From NCBI GenBank assembly GCA_015055835.1, contig SVHJ01000004.1:1-55301 (forward strand): DNA of 55,301 bases, read 5' to 3'. How positions within the stretch are numbered: position 1 is the stretch's first letter; every line of letters begins with the position of its first letter. The stretch comes from Clostridiales bacterium (GTDB taxonomy: Bacteria > Bacillota > Clostridia > Christensenellales > Borkfalkiaceae). The notes under the pieces were generated by a model that searched no databases, had not been told where the DNA came from, and saw only the letters and a list, made by a program, of their open reading frames with translations. A program made the translations under genes and the position numbers. Shown in pieces: positions 1 to 6,855 of this stretch.

Positions 1-1626
1 ATATAATCTAAAACCACCTGCAAAATTGTAGGAATCAAAGCCGTTTTGCATTAAAATGCGTGTTGCAAGATAACTGCGCAAGCCACTTTGGCACATGACG
101 TAGACTTTTTTAGACTTGTCAAGTTCACCTAAACGCTCTCTTAAATCATCAAGTGGAATATGGATAAAACCATCAGCGTGCCCACGCATATATTCAAAAG
201 GTGTGCGAGTATCAAGCAAAATCACATCATCTCTTTCTCTTAAAGACGGAATATCTTCATAATAAAACTGTTTCACTATGCCGTTTTTGATATTTTCTAC
301 AACAAAACCTGCCATATTTACTGGGTCTTTCGCAGAAGAATACGGCGGGGCGTAAGCAAGGTCTAAATCTTTTAGTTCATCGGCTTTCATCCCTGCCCTG
401 ATTGACGTTGCAATAACGTCAATGCGTTTATCAACTCCGTCATATCCAACGATTTGCGCACCTAAAATCTTATAGGTTGCCTTTTCAAAAATGAGTTTAA
501 CGGTCATTGCCGTTGCCCCTGGATAATAGCCAGCGTGTGAGTTTTGCGTTAGAATAACCTTTTCGTATTCTATGCCGTTTGTTTTGGCTTGCTGTTCGTT
601 AATTCCAGTAGTAGCAACAGTCATATCAAAGAGTTTAATAACCGAAGAGCCTTGCGTGCCTTTATATTCGCTATTTATTCCACAAATATTATCGGCAACT
701 ATTCGTCCTTGCTTGTTAGCAGGTCCTGCAAGTGAAATTACCGAATCTTTATCGGTTATAAAATGTCTAACTTCTACTGCGTCCCCTACTGCATAGATAT
801 CGGAAATTGAAGTTTCCATTTTTGTGTTGACTTTGATTGCACCTTTAACGCCAAGTTCTAAACCTATCTTTTTAGCAAGCGTATTTTCGGGCGTAACGCC
901 AACTGCAAGCACTACCATATCAGCGCTTATATTTGAGCCGTTATCAAGGTCAAGCAAAACTTGGTCGCCTGTAATACTCATTTTATTTGTGTTAACGTTT
1001 AGTAATAATTGTACGCCGTGGTAACGGAAGTTTGCGTGGACAAACGACGCCATATCACAGTCAACCGTCGGCAAAAGATGGTTAGAGCGTTGCACGATAG
1101 TGGTTTTAATGCCTAATTCTGCAAGGTTTTCTGCCATTTCAAGACCGATAAAGCCACCACCTATAACAACTGCTGTTTTAGGTTGTTTTTGCTCTACAAA
1201 CGCACGGATTTTAAGCGTATCTTCTACGGTGCGAAGAGTAAAAGTTCTTTCGTTTTCAGTATAAAAATCGGGCAAAATCGGTTTTGCACCGGGTGATAAA
1301 ATTAGTTTATCGTAAGTTTCAGTAAAACTCGTTCCCGTCTTTAAGTTTGTTACGTGAACGGTTTTATTTTTGAGGTCAATATCGGTTACTTCGTGATTAA
1401 CTTTAGCGATTATTCTAAAACGGTGGAAGAAACTTTCGGGAGTTTGAAGTGTCAAATCTTCCTTATCTTCAATAACACCACCGATATAATACGGCAAACC
1501 ACAGTTTGCGTATGAAATAAATCCCGAACGTTCAAAAATAATAATTTCTGCGTGTTCGTTGAGTCTTCTTATTCTTGCTGCGGCAGTTGCACCACCTGCA
1601 ACCCCACCCACGATTACAATTTTCAT
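1..1626 (-). CDS. CoA-disulfide reductase / FAD-dependent NAD(P)H oxidoreductase with C-terminal rhodanese domain (3' end cut by window)
   Basis: The reading frame is open from the ATG at 1626 to the window edge, so only the last residues are missing. The N-terminus has the FAD-binding Rossmann motif (VIVGGVAGGATAAARIRR), followed by the active-site cysteine motif SYANCGLPYY typical of CoA-disulfide reductases. A second Rossmann motif (VVIGGGFIGLEMAENL) sits mid-protein for NAD(P)H. The last ~100 residues are a rhodanese domain with the catalytic loop CQSGLRSYLA. Such fusions reduce CoA disulfide, persulfides or polysulfides in anaerobes. An SD GGAGG lies 5-6 nt upstream of the start. The exact substrate cannot be told from sequence. 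Confidence 0.93.
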   Translation of the reverse strand, partial: MKIVIVGGVAGGATAAARIRRLNEHAEIIIFERSGFISYANCGLPYYIGGVIEDKEDLTLQTPESFFHRFRIIAKVNHEVTDIDLKNKTVHVTNLKTGTSFTETYDKLILSPGAKPILPDFYTENERTFTLRTVEDTLKIRAFVEQKQPKTAVVIGGGFIGLEMAENLAELGIKTTIVQRSNHLLPTVDCDMASFVHANFRYHGVQLLLNVNTNKMSITGDQVLLDLDNGSNISADMVVLAVGVTPENTLAKKIGLELGVKGAIKVNTKMETSISDIYAVGDAVEVRHFITDKDSVISLAGPANKQGRIVADNICGINSEYKGTQGSSVIKLFDMTVATTGINEQQAKTNGIEYEKVILTQNSHAGYYPGATAMTVKLIFEKATYKILGAQIVGYDGVDKRIDVIATSIRAGMKADELKDLDLAYAPPYSSAKDPVNMAGFVVENIKNGIVKQFYYEDIPSLRERDDVILLDTRTPFEYMRGHADGFIHIPLDDLRERLGELDKSKKVYVMCQSGLRSYLATRILMQNGFDSYNFAGGFRLY

Positions 1627-1658
1627 TTTCCCCTCCGATAAAGGCGTTTTAATTTGTT

Positions 1659-2066
1659 TTAGTCGTGATGGCAACTTCCCTTTCCACAACCGTGTTCACC
1701 ACAAGTGTGTGCATCATTTCCGTGTTCGTGGTCATGGTGAGAACATCTAACGTTAGGATTAAAGTTAAGTTCGTTTTTCAAAAATGCTTCTACTGCGCTG
1801 TCGCAATCGCCACTAACATCACCGAAAAGTTTTATGCCAAGTTCGTTAAGCGCACTTATAGCGCCACCGCCTATGCCACCACAAATAAGAACGTCCACGT
1901 TGTTTTCTTTTAAAAAACTTGATAATGCGCCGTGACCTTGTCCGTTAGTGCTAACAACGGTTTTAGAAATTATTTTGTCGTTTTCTATATCGTAAATCTT
2001 AAACTGTTCGGTATGCCCGAAATGCTGAAAAATTTGTTCATTGTCATAAGTTACTGCAATTTTCAT
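1659..2066 (-). CDS. NifX/NifB-type dinitrogenase iron-molybdenum cofactor family protein with His/Cys-rich tail
   Basis: 135 aa. Residues 1-105 match the NifX/NifB-C fold: the start MKIAVTYDNEQIFQHFGHTEQF and the glycine-rich ICGGIGGGAISAL segment. These small proteins bind iron-sulfur or iron-molybdenum clusters; most Clostridia carry several without nitrogenase. The last ~28 residues are a metal-binding-like tail rich in His and Cys (HHDHEHG, CGEHGCGKGSCHHD). It follows its own sigma-A promoter and an AGGAG SD, and lies 32 nt upstream of the CoA-disulfide reductase, so the two are likely co-transcribed. The exact role is unknown. Confidence 0.9.
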   Translation of the reverse strand: MKIAVTYDNEQIFQHFGHTEQFKIYDIENDKIISKTVVSTNGQGHGALSSFLKENNVDVLICGGIGGGAISALNELGIKLFGDVSGDCDSAVEAFLKNELNFNPNVRCSHHDHEHGNDAHTCGEHGCGKGSCHHD

Positions 2067-2097
2067 AATTATATCTCCTTTATTTTTTTATAATTAT

Positions 2098-2126
2098 ATT
2101 ATACCCCTTTTTTATAGTTTTTTCAA
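2098..2126 (-). promoter_or_regulatory. sigma-A promoter of the NifX-like gene
   Basis: TTGAAA (2121-2126) and TATAAT (2098-2103) on the minus strand, separated by 17 bp, about 30 nt upstream of the start codon at 2066. Confidence 0.75.
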
Positions 2127-2155
2127 TTGTGTTTTGTTAATTTATAAGTAAAGAT

Positions 2156-3481
2156 TTACTCAATATCTAGTATATTTATTTTCTTCTTTTTCAGTAAGAA
2201 AGCGTATGCAATGAGTGAAACGATTGCATCAAAAGCGTTGCCGACACCAAATAATAATGCTATTCCTATAAGTGTTGGTTGCCATACTCTGCAAAGATAT
2301 AGAATAAATGCTCCTCCATAGTAAATTGAGTTGGTTACGACTGATTCAAACAACATATAATTGGTTTTACCAAGCCCGTAAAACGTAGAATCAAACACGT
2401 TTTGAAAAGCATAAAGCATATAAAAACCTAAAAGCACCATAACAAGTTCAAACAATTTATCAACGTCACTAAAATTTAATACGTGAGTCATAAACGGTTT
2501 CCAAAGTGGAATAGTTACACACCATAGAACGCAAATTACTGCCGTTATTATAAAATACCCAAGCGAATTATTTTTAATAGCGTTTTCGTCTGTTGCCGTT
2601 TCTCGCTTAATAAGTTCACCTAATTGAAGAACAGGAAGCAATAACCAACCCCATATAAAATTGTTTGCTACCCAATACGTTCCTTGCTCGCCAACCATGT
2701 TTACCATACGGGCTATCATTAACATATAGGCAACGTTTCTAACAAGCGACTCTAAACCCGAAATTCCACCAACTTTCAAAAAATCTTTCATCCAAGCAAA
2801 AGAAATTTTTGCTTTTTTGAAAAGAACAATCCCCTCTTTGCTTAATAAGACAATTGCCATTACGACTAAAATAACGTTAACTATTATATTTGAGAATGCA
2901 ATTCCATTTACACCAAGGTTTAATGATATAGGCAAAGTTGAAACCATAAACGTATCGACAAGCAAACACAAAACAAGTTTTACTGCCGTAAGCAAGAAAA
3001 CGTATTTTTCTTTACCAAGTGTTACCATACCAACCATGATAAAGTTGAAAGCAAGCGAGAATATGCTTGCTACGCTTTCAATTCTTATGTAGGTTGCCGA
3101 CGCATCAATAATCGCTTTATCCGTCGCCATTAGTGATAAAAGTGGCTTAGCAAATGCAATTATTATAATTGATAATATCGCATATGCGCTAACTGAAACA
3201 AGTAAACCCGTCCTCATACGGTTAGCGAACTCTTTTTTATCCGTTAGAACTTTACCTATAAAGAAGAACAATGGTAAAACAATTGCTTCGCTCAAGATTT
3301 CATACAAAAGGTTTACCCAAGAGAGTTGCCCCGCAATTGAGAAAGAATATTCGCCTGGAAGTTGCCCTAAAAAGAAAACTCTAACCGTGGTATAAATAGT
3401 CGGAATTAAGCCTAAAACTAACAATGATATAAATAGCTTATAATTGATTTTACTTAATGAATTTTTAACCTTTGTTAACAT
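2156..3481 (-). CDS. MATE-family efflux transporter
   Basis: 441 aa with about twelve hydrophobic segments and the two-halves layout of MATE (multidrug and toxin extrusion) transporters. The long amphipathic first segment, the conserved LVLCLLVDTFMVS region and the mid-protein LGVNGIAFSNI motif fit the family. MATE proteins export cationic compounds with Na+ or H+. It is monocistronic: its own promoter lies upstream at 3517-3545 and a promoter for the next minus-strand gene follows. The substrate cannot be predicted. Confidence 0.85.
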   Translation of the reverse strand: MLTKVKNSLSKINYKLFISLLVLGLIPTIYTTVRVFFLGQLPGEYSFSIAGQLSWVNLLYEILSEAIVLPLFFFIGKVLTDKKEFANRMRTGLLVSVSAYAILSIIIIAFAKPLLSLMATDKAIIDASATYIRIESVASIFSLAFNFIMVGMVTLGKEKYVFLLTAVKLVLCLLVDTFMVSTLPISLNLGVNGIAFSNIIVNVILVVMAIVLLSKEGIVLFKKAKISFAWMKDFLKVGGISGLESLVRNVAYMLMIARMVNMVGEQGTYWVANNFIWGWLLLPVLQLGELIKRETATDENAIKNNSLGYFIITAVICVLWCVTIPLWKPFMTHVLNFSDVDKLFELVMVLLGFYMLYAFQNVFDSTFYGLGKTNYMLFESVVTNSIYYGGAFILYLCRVWQPTLIGIALLFGVGNAFDAIVSLIAYAFLLKKKKINILDIE

Positions 3482-3516
3482 TTCTCCGCTATCCTATTGA
3501 AACATTTTGTTTAACC

Positions 3517-3545
3517 ATTATATCACATTGTGCTATTTCTCTCAA
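3517..3545 (-). promoter_or_regulatory. sigma-A promoter of the MATE gene
   Basis: TTGAGA (3540-3545) and TATAAT (3517-3522) on the minus strand with a 17-bp spacer. A GGAG SD lies just upstream of the ATG at 3481. Confidence 0.75.
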
Positions 3546-3715
3546 TTGGTTTTATCGCAATTTAAAAGATAAACAAGGCAACCGTGTCACGTTATATGAA
3601 ATCAAAGTTGGTAACGAGATATTTCCACGGCAACACGTAGTTTATTAACTACGACGAATTAGAAAAAGTTCTTTTGAAAAAAGTAAGGATTAATAGTAAA
3701 CTTAAAACCAAATAA
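3523..3715 (+). pseudogene. Frameshifted 3' remnant of an unidentified gene
   Basis: A plus-strand frame reads protein-like sequence (NLKDKQGNRVTLYEIKVGNE) up to a TAA at 3646-3648. A one-base shift continues with NYDELEKVLLKKVRINSKLK to a TAA at 3713-3715. No start codon with an SD is present. An intrinsic terminator on the same strand follows 14 bp later. This looks like the decayed end of a gene whose 5' part was lost. I do not recognise the family. The upstream end overlaps the MATE promoter, so the true boundary is uncertain. Confidence 0.4.
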
Positions 3716-3728
3716 CAACTGAATATAG

Positions 3729-3764
3729 AAACCACGTTTGACTTTATTTGTCAAACGGGGTTTT
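3729..3764 (+). terminator. Intrinsic terminator after the gene remnant
   Basis: Stem CGTTTGAC (3735-3742) / GTCAAACG (3750-3757), extended by AAACC / GGTTTT, with a short T run on the plus strand. No intact plus-strand gene precedes it, which supports the remnant call. Confidence 0.6.
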
Positions 3765-3769
3765 ATTAA

Positions 3770-3804
3770 AAATAAAAAGCATTATACCTGGTACCCATAA
3801 TGCT
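3770..3804 (-). terminator. Intrinsic terminator of the DUF3892 gene
   Basis: Stem AGCATTAT (3778-3785) / ATAATGCT (3797-3804). On the minus strand it is followed by TTTTTATTTTT, just past the stop codon at 3820. Confidence 0.75.
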
Positions 3805-3819
3805 CTTCTTTATTAAGTT

Positions 3820-4098
3820 TTACGTTCTTGGCAAATCTAACAAATTGTCGTGCTGATAATCGTTAGGGGTTGAACGAACGTATTTTTCGTTATTTGCACT
3901 CAATGCAGGTATAACTTCTGGATAAGGATATCTATCCACTTTAATTGACCCTGGATTTTCTTTCAAATAATCGTATAAAGTACCTTTCTTAAAATACCCT
4001 GGATTATCACACCCGTCAATATAGACTTCATCTATTTCTGTTAACTTTTGGGAATTATAGCATCCCGGCTTCATCTTAATTTTCTTTGCATAAAACAT
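3820..4098 (-). CDS. DUF3892-like small protein
   Basis: 92 aa, no membrane segment or signal peptide. The C-terminal half (NNEKYVRSTPNDYQHDNLLDLPRT) follows the pattern of DUF3892 proteins, which end in a YxRT...DNLLxLP signature. The function of the family is not known to me. It has an SD (GAGG) and its own terminator. It is divergent from a candidate small RNA (4207-4289) and downstream of a Xre-type regulator, with a GATCAA/TTGATC dyad between the two start points. It could be an accessory or mobile-element-derived gene controlled by that regulator, which is inference. Confidence 0.65.
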   Translation of the reverse strand: MFYAKKIKMKPGCYNSQKLTEIDEVYIDGCDNPGYFKKGTLYDYLKENPGSIKVDRYPYPEVIPALSANNEKYVRSTPNDYQHDNLLDLPRT

Positions 4099-4159
4099 GG
4101 CAAAATCCTCACTTTTAATTTATTTTTGATAACACTCAAAGAAAAAAGTTGAACTACTT

Positions 4160-4177
4160 GATCAAAAGCGATTGATC
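4160..4177. promoter_or_regulatory. Inverted repeat, possible operator
   Basis: GATCAA (4160-4165), 6-bp spacer, TTGATC (4172-4177). The right arm is the -35 hexamer of the plus-strand promoter, so a bound protein would block it. The palindrome TTGATCAA (4158-4165) overlaps the left arm. The nearby Xre-type protein is the obvious candidate binder, but this is inference. Confidence 0.35.
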
Positions 4178-4200
4178 TTTGCAAAATTTTATGATATAAT
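4172..4200 (+). promoter_or_regulatory. Sigma-A promoter of a candidate small RNA
   Basis: TTGATC (4172-4177), 17-bp spacer, perfect TATAAT (4195-4200). No plus-strand ORF follows; a terminator is reached about 75 bp later. Confidence 0.65.
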
Positions 4201-4206
4201 GGTCAA

Positions 4207-4289
4207 GTCTTGCAGAACATAGTATTATACCAATTTGCTATGTAGACAATTCGCAGTGCAATGAGTACCAGTCATTGCACTGTTTTTCT
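4207..4289 (+). ncRNA. Candidate small RNA of about 80 nt, family unknown
   Basis: Bounded by a promoter (4172-4200) and a strong intrinsic terminator. Predicted structure: a hairpin ACATAG (4217-4222) / CTATGT (4238-4243), then the terminator stem CAGTGCAATGA (4254-4264) / TCATTGCACTG (4272-4282) followed by TTTTTCTTTT. No ORF of useful length lies inside. It sits on the opposite strand between the DUF3892 gene and the Xre gene, and its terminator abuts the 3' end of the Xre gene. I do not recognise it as a known family. Confidence 0.5.
4254..4289 (+). terminator. Intrinsic terminator of the candidate small RNA
   Basis: 11-bp perfect stem (4254-4264 / 4272-4282) with a T-rich tail on the plus strand. 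The minus-strand side has no T run, so it is directional. Confidence 0.75.
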
Positions 4290-4290
4290 T

Positions 4291-4827
4291 TTAATGTGAA
4301 TCTACACTATTTTTATCTTCTAATTTTTCCATTAATTCTGTTAAAGAAGGCTCTCCATTAGAAGATTCTTGTTCTCTTATTTCAATTATCGCTTGTAACC
4401 GCGCCCCCATTTTTGTATTAATAAGTGATGCAGTTTTTAATGTTTCAAGGTCTCCATTATCGGCTGAAGCTAACATCATTTTCATAGCAAACATATATTT
4501 CTTCATAGCATCTTCAAAAGACGTCGAACTAAAGAGTTTGTTATAATCCGCCTCTTTGTTTCTTTTTCCACCAGACATGCTTATAATTTCTTTTGCTTTG
4601 TCGGCAGTATTTACTAGCATCTTTTTTATTTCTTCCGTAACCTCTTTATCATAGAAATACTCAGGTCCAATGCCAAAATACATTGACATCCTTTCCCTTT
4701 TTGAACTTGAAGCAAATGCTGTTCCAACTTCCCATTTAGCAACCGTAACCCTATTCACGCCGATTGCTTGCGCAACTTGCTCTTGCGTTGCCCCGTAAAT
4801 TTCACGAATTAATTTAATATTGTTCAT
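4291..4827 (-). CDS. Xre-family helix-turn-helix transcriptional regulator
   Basis: 178 aa from the ATG at 4827. An upstream in-frame ATG at 4845 is rejected because it lies at the predicted transcription start, whereas 4827 has a GGAGGT SD at ideal distance. Residues ~1-60 form a Cro/CI-type helix-turn-helix (IREIYGATQEQVAQAIGVNRVTVAKWE). The remaining ~115 residues are charged and helical with no domain I recognise. Resembles repressors of small mobile or accessory loci. It has a consensus promoter and probably controls the neighbouring small RNA/DUF3892 region (inference). Confidence 0.85.
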   Translation of the reverse strand: MNNIKLIREIYGATQEQVAQAIGVNRVTVAKWEVGTAFASSSKRERMSMYFGIGPEYFYDKEVTEEIKKMLVNTADKAKEIISMSGGKRNKEADYNKLFSSTSFEDAMKKYMFAMKMMLASADNGDLETLKTASLINTKMGARLQAIIEIREQESSNGEPSLTELMEKLEDKNSVDSH

Positions 4828-4849
4828 AAAATTACCTCCAAGCATGTGT

Positions 4850-4878
4850 ATTATATAACATTAGAATATATTTGTCAA
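4850..4878 (-). promoter_or_regulatory. Consensus sigma-A promoter of the Xre regulator
   Basis: Perfect TTGACA (4873-4878) and TATAAT (4850-4855) with a 17-bp spacer on the minus strand. The predicted start of transcription is near 4843, giving a leader of only ~15 nt with an SD. Confidence 0.9.
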
Positions 4879-4959
4879 ATGATTTTATGCTTATTTTATA
4901 AATTTTTATAAAGTAATTTTTGTAACTTATTGTAGTTTTGTAGTTTATGTTTTCGCTAC

Positions 4960-4995
4960 AAAAAAACAGCCTTTTTTTGTGATAAAAAAGACTGT
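4960..4995 (-). terminator. Intrinsic terminator after tRNA-Arg at 5000-5074
   Basis: Minus strand: ACAGTCTTTTTT (4984-4995), loop ATCAC, then AAAAAAAGGCTGT and a T run. It begins 5 bp past the tRNA CCA end. Confidence 0.7.
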
Positions 4996-4999
4996 TTCG

Positions 5000-5074
5000 T
5001 GGTATACCCTGGCAGAATCGAACTGCCAATAGAATCTTAGGAGGATTCCGTTATATCCATTTAACTAAGGGTAC
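5000..5074 (-). tRNA. tRNA-Arg (anticodon CCU)
   Basis: Full cloverleaf on the minus strand: acceptor GTACCCT / AGGGTAT (one G-U), D-arm around AGTTAAATGGATATAAC, anticodon stem GGAATC / GATTC with loop CTCCTAA (anticodon CCU), T-arm GGCAGTTCGATTCTGCC, discriminator A and an encoded CCA. It reads AGG codons. Its D-arm is identical over 18 nt to the tRNA at 5303-5377, while acceptor, anticodon and T stems differ. Confidence 0.92.
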
Positions 5075-5153
5075 ATTTTATTCAATTTTTATCGTTTTGA
5101 CTCTATCTAATACTTATTTTTATTCCGCTTATTATTCCAAAAAATAGGCTTAA

Positions 5154-5182
5154 AATAAAAAAGCACTTCAAAAAGAAGTGCT
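5154..5182 (-). terminator. Intrinsic terminator after the tRNA-like element
   Basis: Perfect 8-bp stem AGCACTTC (5162-5169) / GAAGTGCT (5175-5182), followed on the minus strand by TTTTATTTTA. It begins 8 bp past the CCA-like end of the tRNA-like element. Confidence 0.75.
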
Positions 5183-5189
5183 GAATTTT

Positions 5190-5254
5190 TGGTATAGCGG
5201 CGGAGAACGAACTCCGCTTTACAATCGCCCTCGTATGAATGAAGGTTACGCTAT
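5190..5254 (-). other. D-armless tRNA-like element ending in CCA (pseudo-tRNA or tRNA-like RNA)
   Basis: Minus strand: acceptor-like ATAGCG (5249-5254) / CGCTAT (5194-5199), an anticodon-like arm CCTTC / GAGGG with loop ATTCATAC (5228-5245), a T-arm-like hairpin GCGGAG-TTCGTT-CTCCGC (5200-5217), then A and CCA (5190-5193). There is no D-arm and total length is 65 nt, so it is not a normal bacterial tRNA. It lies 49 bp downstream of a genuine tRNA-Arg and just before an intrinsic terminator, so it is probably transcribed with that tRNA. Most simply it is a deleted tRNA. Confidence 0.45.
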
Positions 5255-5302
5255 CTTTGCAGTCAACAGATACAAGTTCATACGCAATTACTGTTGGCAG
5301 CA

Positions 5303-5377
5303 TGGTCTTCCCGGCGGGAATCGAACCCACAACGGCCCCTTAGGAGGGGGCTGTTATATCCATTTAACTACGGAAAG
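5303..5377 (-). tRNA. tRNA-Arg (anticodon CCU), second copy, diverged
   Basis: Acceptor CTTTCCG / CGGGAAG, D-arm TAGTTAAATGGATATAAC, anticodon stem AGCCCC / GGGGC with loop CTCCTAA (CCU), T-arm GTGGGTTCGATTCCCGC, discriminator A and encoded CCA. Same anticodon and D-arm as the copy at 5000-5074 but otherwise a different isodecoder. Two CCU tRNAs so close together is unusual for a low-GC genome. Confidence 0.92.
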
Positions 5378-5389
5378 ATTTATTTAGTT

Positions 5390-5492
5390 GTTTTTCAATA
5401 CAAAATGGATTAACAGCGCTGTTGTGCCGAGCATATGCAATATGCGAACGCTATCAATTTTAACTAACTTATCCATTTAACTATCGAAAAAC
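5390..5492 (-). pseudogene. Decayed tRNA-like relic
   Basis: Ends can pair as a 7-bp acceptor: GTTTTTC (5486-5492) / GAAAAAC (5390-5396). The 5' part carries TAGTTAAATGGATAAG, matching the D-arm of the two tRNA-Arg genes. The centre has no proper anticodon arm and no encoded CCA (ACT follows instead). At 103 nt it is too long for an Arg tRNA. It also shares GATAGCGT and nearby short matches with the element at 5190-5254. Confidence 0.4.
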
Positions 5493-5546
5493 AATGTGTA
5501 AATTTTAAACAAACACGTTCTTACTAATAACCGTTTGAATATTTCC

Positions 5547-5577
5547 AAAAAACTGCCTTTGATGTCTAAAATCGGCA
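5547..5577 (-). terminator. Probable terminator of the polysaccharide operon
   Basis: Minus strand: TGCC (5573-5576) / GGCA (5554-5557), extended by TTT / AAA across a small bulge, then TTTTTT. The hairpin is weak. It is the only candidate between the last operon gene (stop at 5602) and the tRNA relics. Confidence 0.35.
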
Positions 5578-5601
5578 ATATTTTCTATTCTATATATTCT
5601 T

Positions 5602-6741
5602 TTATATTTCTAATTTATCAAATAAATCTTTAATATTTGCTTGAGATTTATCGTTATTTTGCAAAGTATTTAATTTTATTTTGGTTTGCGCTTTCGACTT
5701 TCCCAAAAGCAGTCTAAACCATCTTGCAATTTGACAAAAAGGCATCAACCATTTTCTTTTTATTAAAACTTGATACTGACATTTTAGTTCATCATATGGT
5801 AAAAATATTTTTGATAATATATATCCTAATTTTCCTTTTTTATTTATTTGTATAACCGCTTGGTTTTTTATATTTCCATATAGTCCAGAATGCAAAACAA
5901 ATTCCTTTATTTCTAAAGAAATATCCGTTTCTTTTTCCCCTAAAAACCAACAATCAGTCGTCTTAGAAATTTCGTTTGCAAAAGTTAATAATCCACACTC
6001 GCTTAAAAGAATGTCTTTTTTATTTGTATAAGAAAATTTATTTCTTAAAAGCCATTCATCAATAAAAAATCTAACACCTAATCCACCTGATTTAAAATGT
6101 TTTGCTAGATGCGAAACATGATAAAAGTATAGAAAATCATTATCCAACTTATAATCATTATCTTCATTCACATAATGCCATACATCTTTTAATACTCTGC
6201 TACAAGTATCACCTTTATCCGTTAAAGAAAAATGCAGTTCTAAATGCACTCCACTTTGCGACCACAAAGAAACATCGTGTGAAAATTCGCCTTTAACCAT
6301 ATAATTCAATTTAGTAACTAATAACTCTTTTACTTTGACTAAATTGTTTTTATTAATTAATATGTCTATATCACAACTAGTACGCATCCACGTTTCAGGA
6401 TAAAGTTTAGAAATAATAATTCCTTTTAATGGTATAAATGGTATTCCCACATTTTTTAATATATTAGAAATACTCTCAAATTCATGTTTTCTTTGTTCAT
6501 CTCTAAAAATCGCTTTATTTCGCTCTTTTAAAAATAAATTCTTTAACTTTTCATCACAAAGTAAGTTGTTCTGTTCTAACGAATCAGCTATTAAGTGTGC
6601 CAAATCTTGCTCGATTGACAACTTATACAAATACGTAAGACTATCTGTTGTTATTAAATTTTTAATTTCATTATCAACTTCTTTTTTTGATAATTCAAAA
6701 TTAAGAAGTGCAAAAAATATTTTTTCAACAATCTTTTTCAT
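5602..6741 (-). CDS. Nucleotidyltransferase-family protein (NTP_transf_5 type)
   Basis: 379 aa. The core IPFIPLKGIIISKLYP...RTSCDIDILI matches the uncharacterised nucleotidyltransferase family often found in capsule and glycopeptide clusters: LKG at ~100 and the DxD metal pair (CDIDIL) at ~122. Such proteins have a nucleotidyltransferase fold, but their substrates are mostly unknown. It is the last gene of the polysaccharide operon, after a 114-nt gap. A GGAG lies ~16 nt before the ATG, too far for a standard SD, so translation may be weak. It could attach or transfer a small group to the glycan (inference). Confidence 0.75.
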   Translation of the reverse strand: MKKIVEKIFFALLNFELSKKEVDNEIKNLITTDSLTYLYKLSIEQDLAHLIADSLEQNNLLCDEKLKNLFLKERNKAIFRDEQRKHEFESISNILKNVGIPFIPLKGIIISKLYPETWMRTSCDIDILINKNNLVKVKELLVTKLNYMVKGEFSHDVSLWSQSGVHLELHFSLTDKGDTCSRVLKDVWHYVNEDNDYKLDNDFLYFYHVSHLAKHFKSGGLGVRFFIDEWLLRNKFSYTNKKDILLSECGLLTFANEISKTTDCWFLGEKETDISLEIKEFVLHSGLYGNIKNQAVIQINKKGKLGYILSKIFLPYDELKCQYQVLIKRKWLMPFCQIARWFRLLLGKSKAQTKIKLNTLQNNDKSQANIKDLFDKLEI

Positions 6742-6855
6742 CTTAAACGCAATTTTTCTCCAGTTCGTTTTATATATAACAACTTAAATTTAATAATATA
6801 GAACCATCTTATTAAAAGCAAGTGTATATTGAAAAAACCCATATACTTTTATACA

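Noticed and set aside
572..1913. Plus-strand open frames opposite the CoA-disulfide reductase and NifX-like genes
   Set aside because: They mirror genuine minus-strand coding genes, lack ribosome binding sites and show no family motifs.
4832..5029. Open frame of 65 codons upstream of the Xre gene
   Set aside because: It covers the consensus promoter, the tRNA terminator and part of a tRNA, and has no protein-like composition.
5103..5387. Open frames of 69-75 codons over the tRNA region on both strands
   Set aside because: They overlap the tRNA-Arg gene, tRNA-like element and terminator, have no SD and no protein-like pattern.
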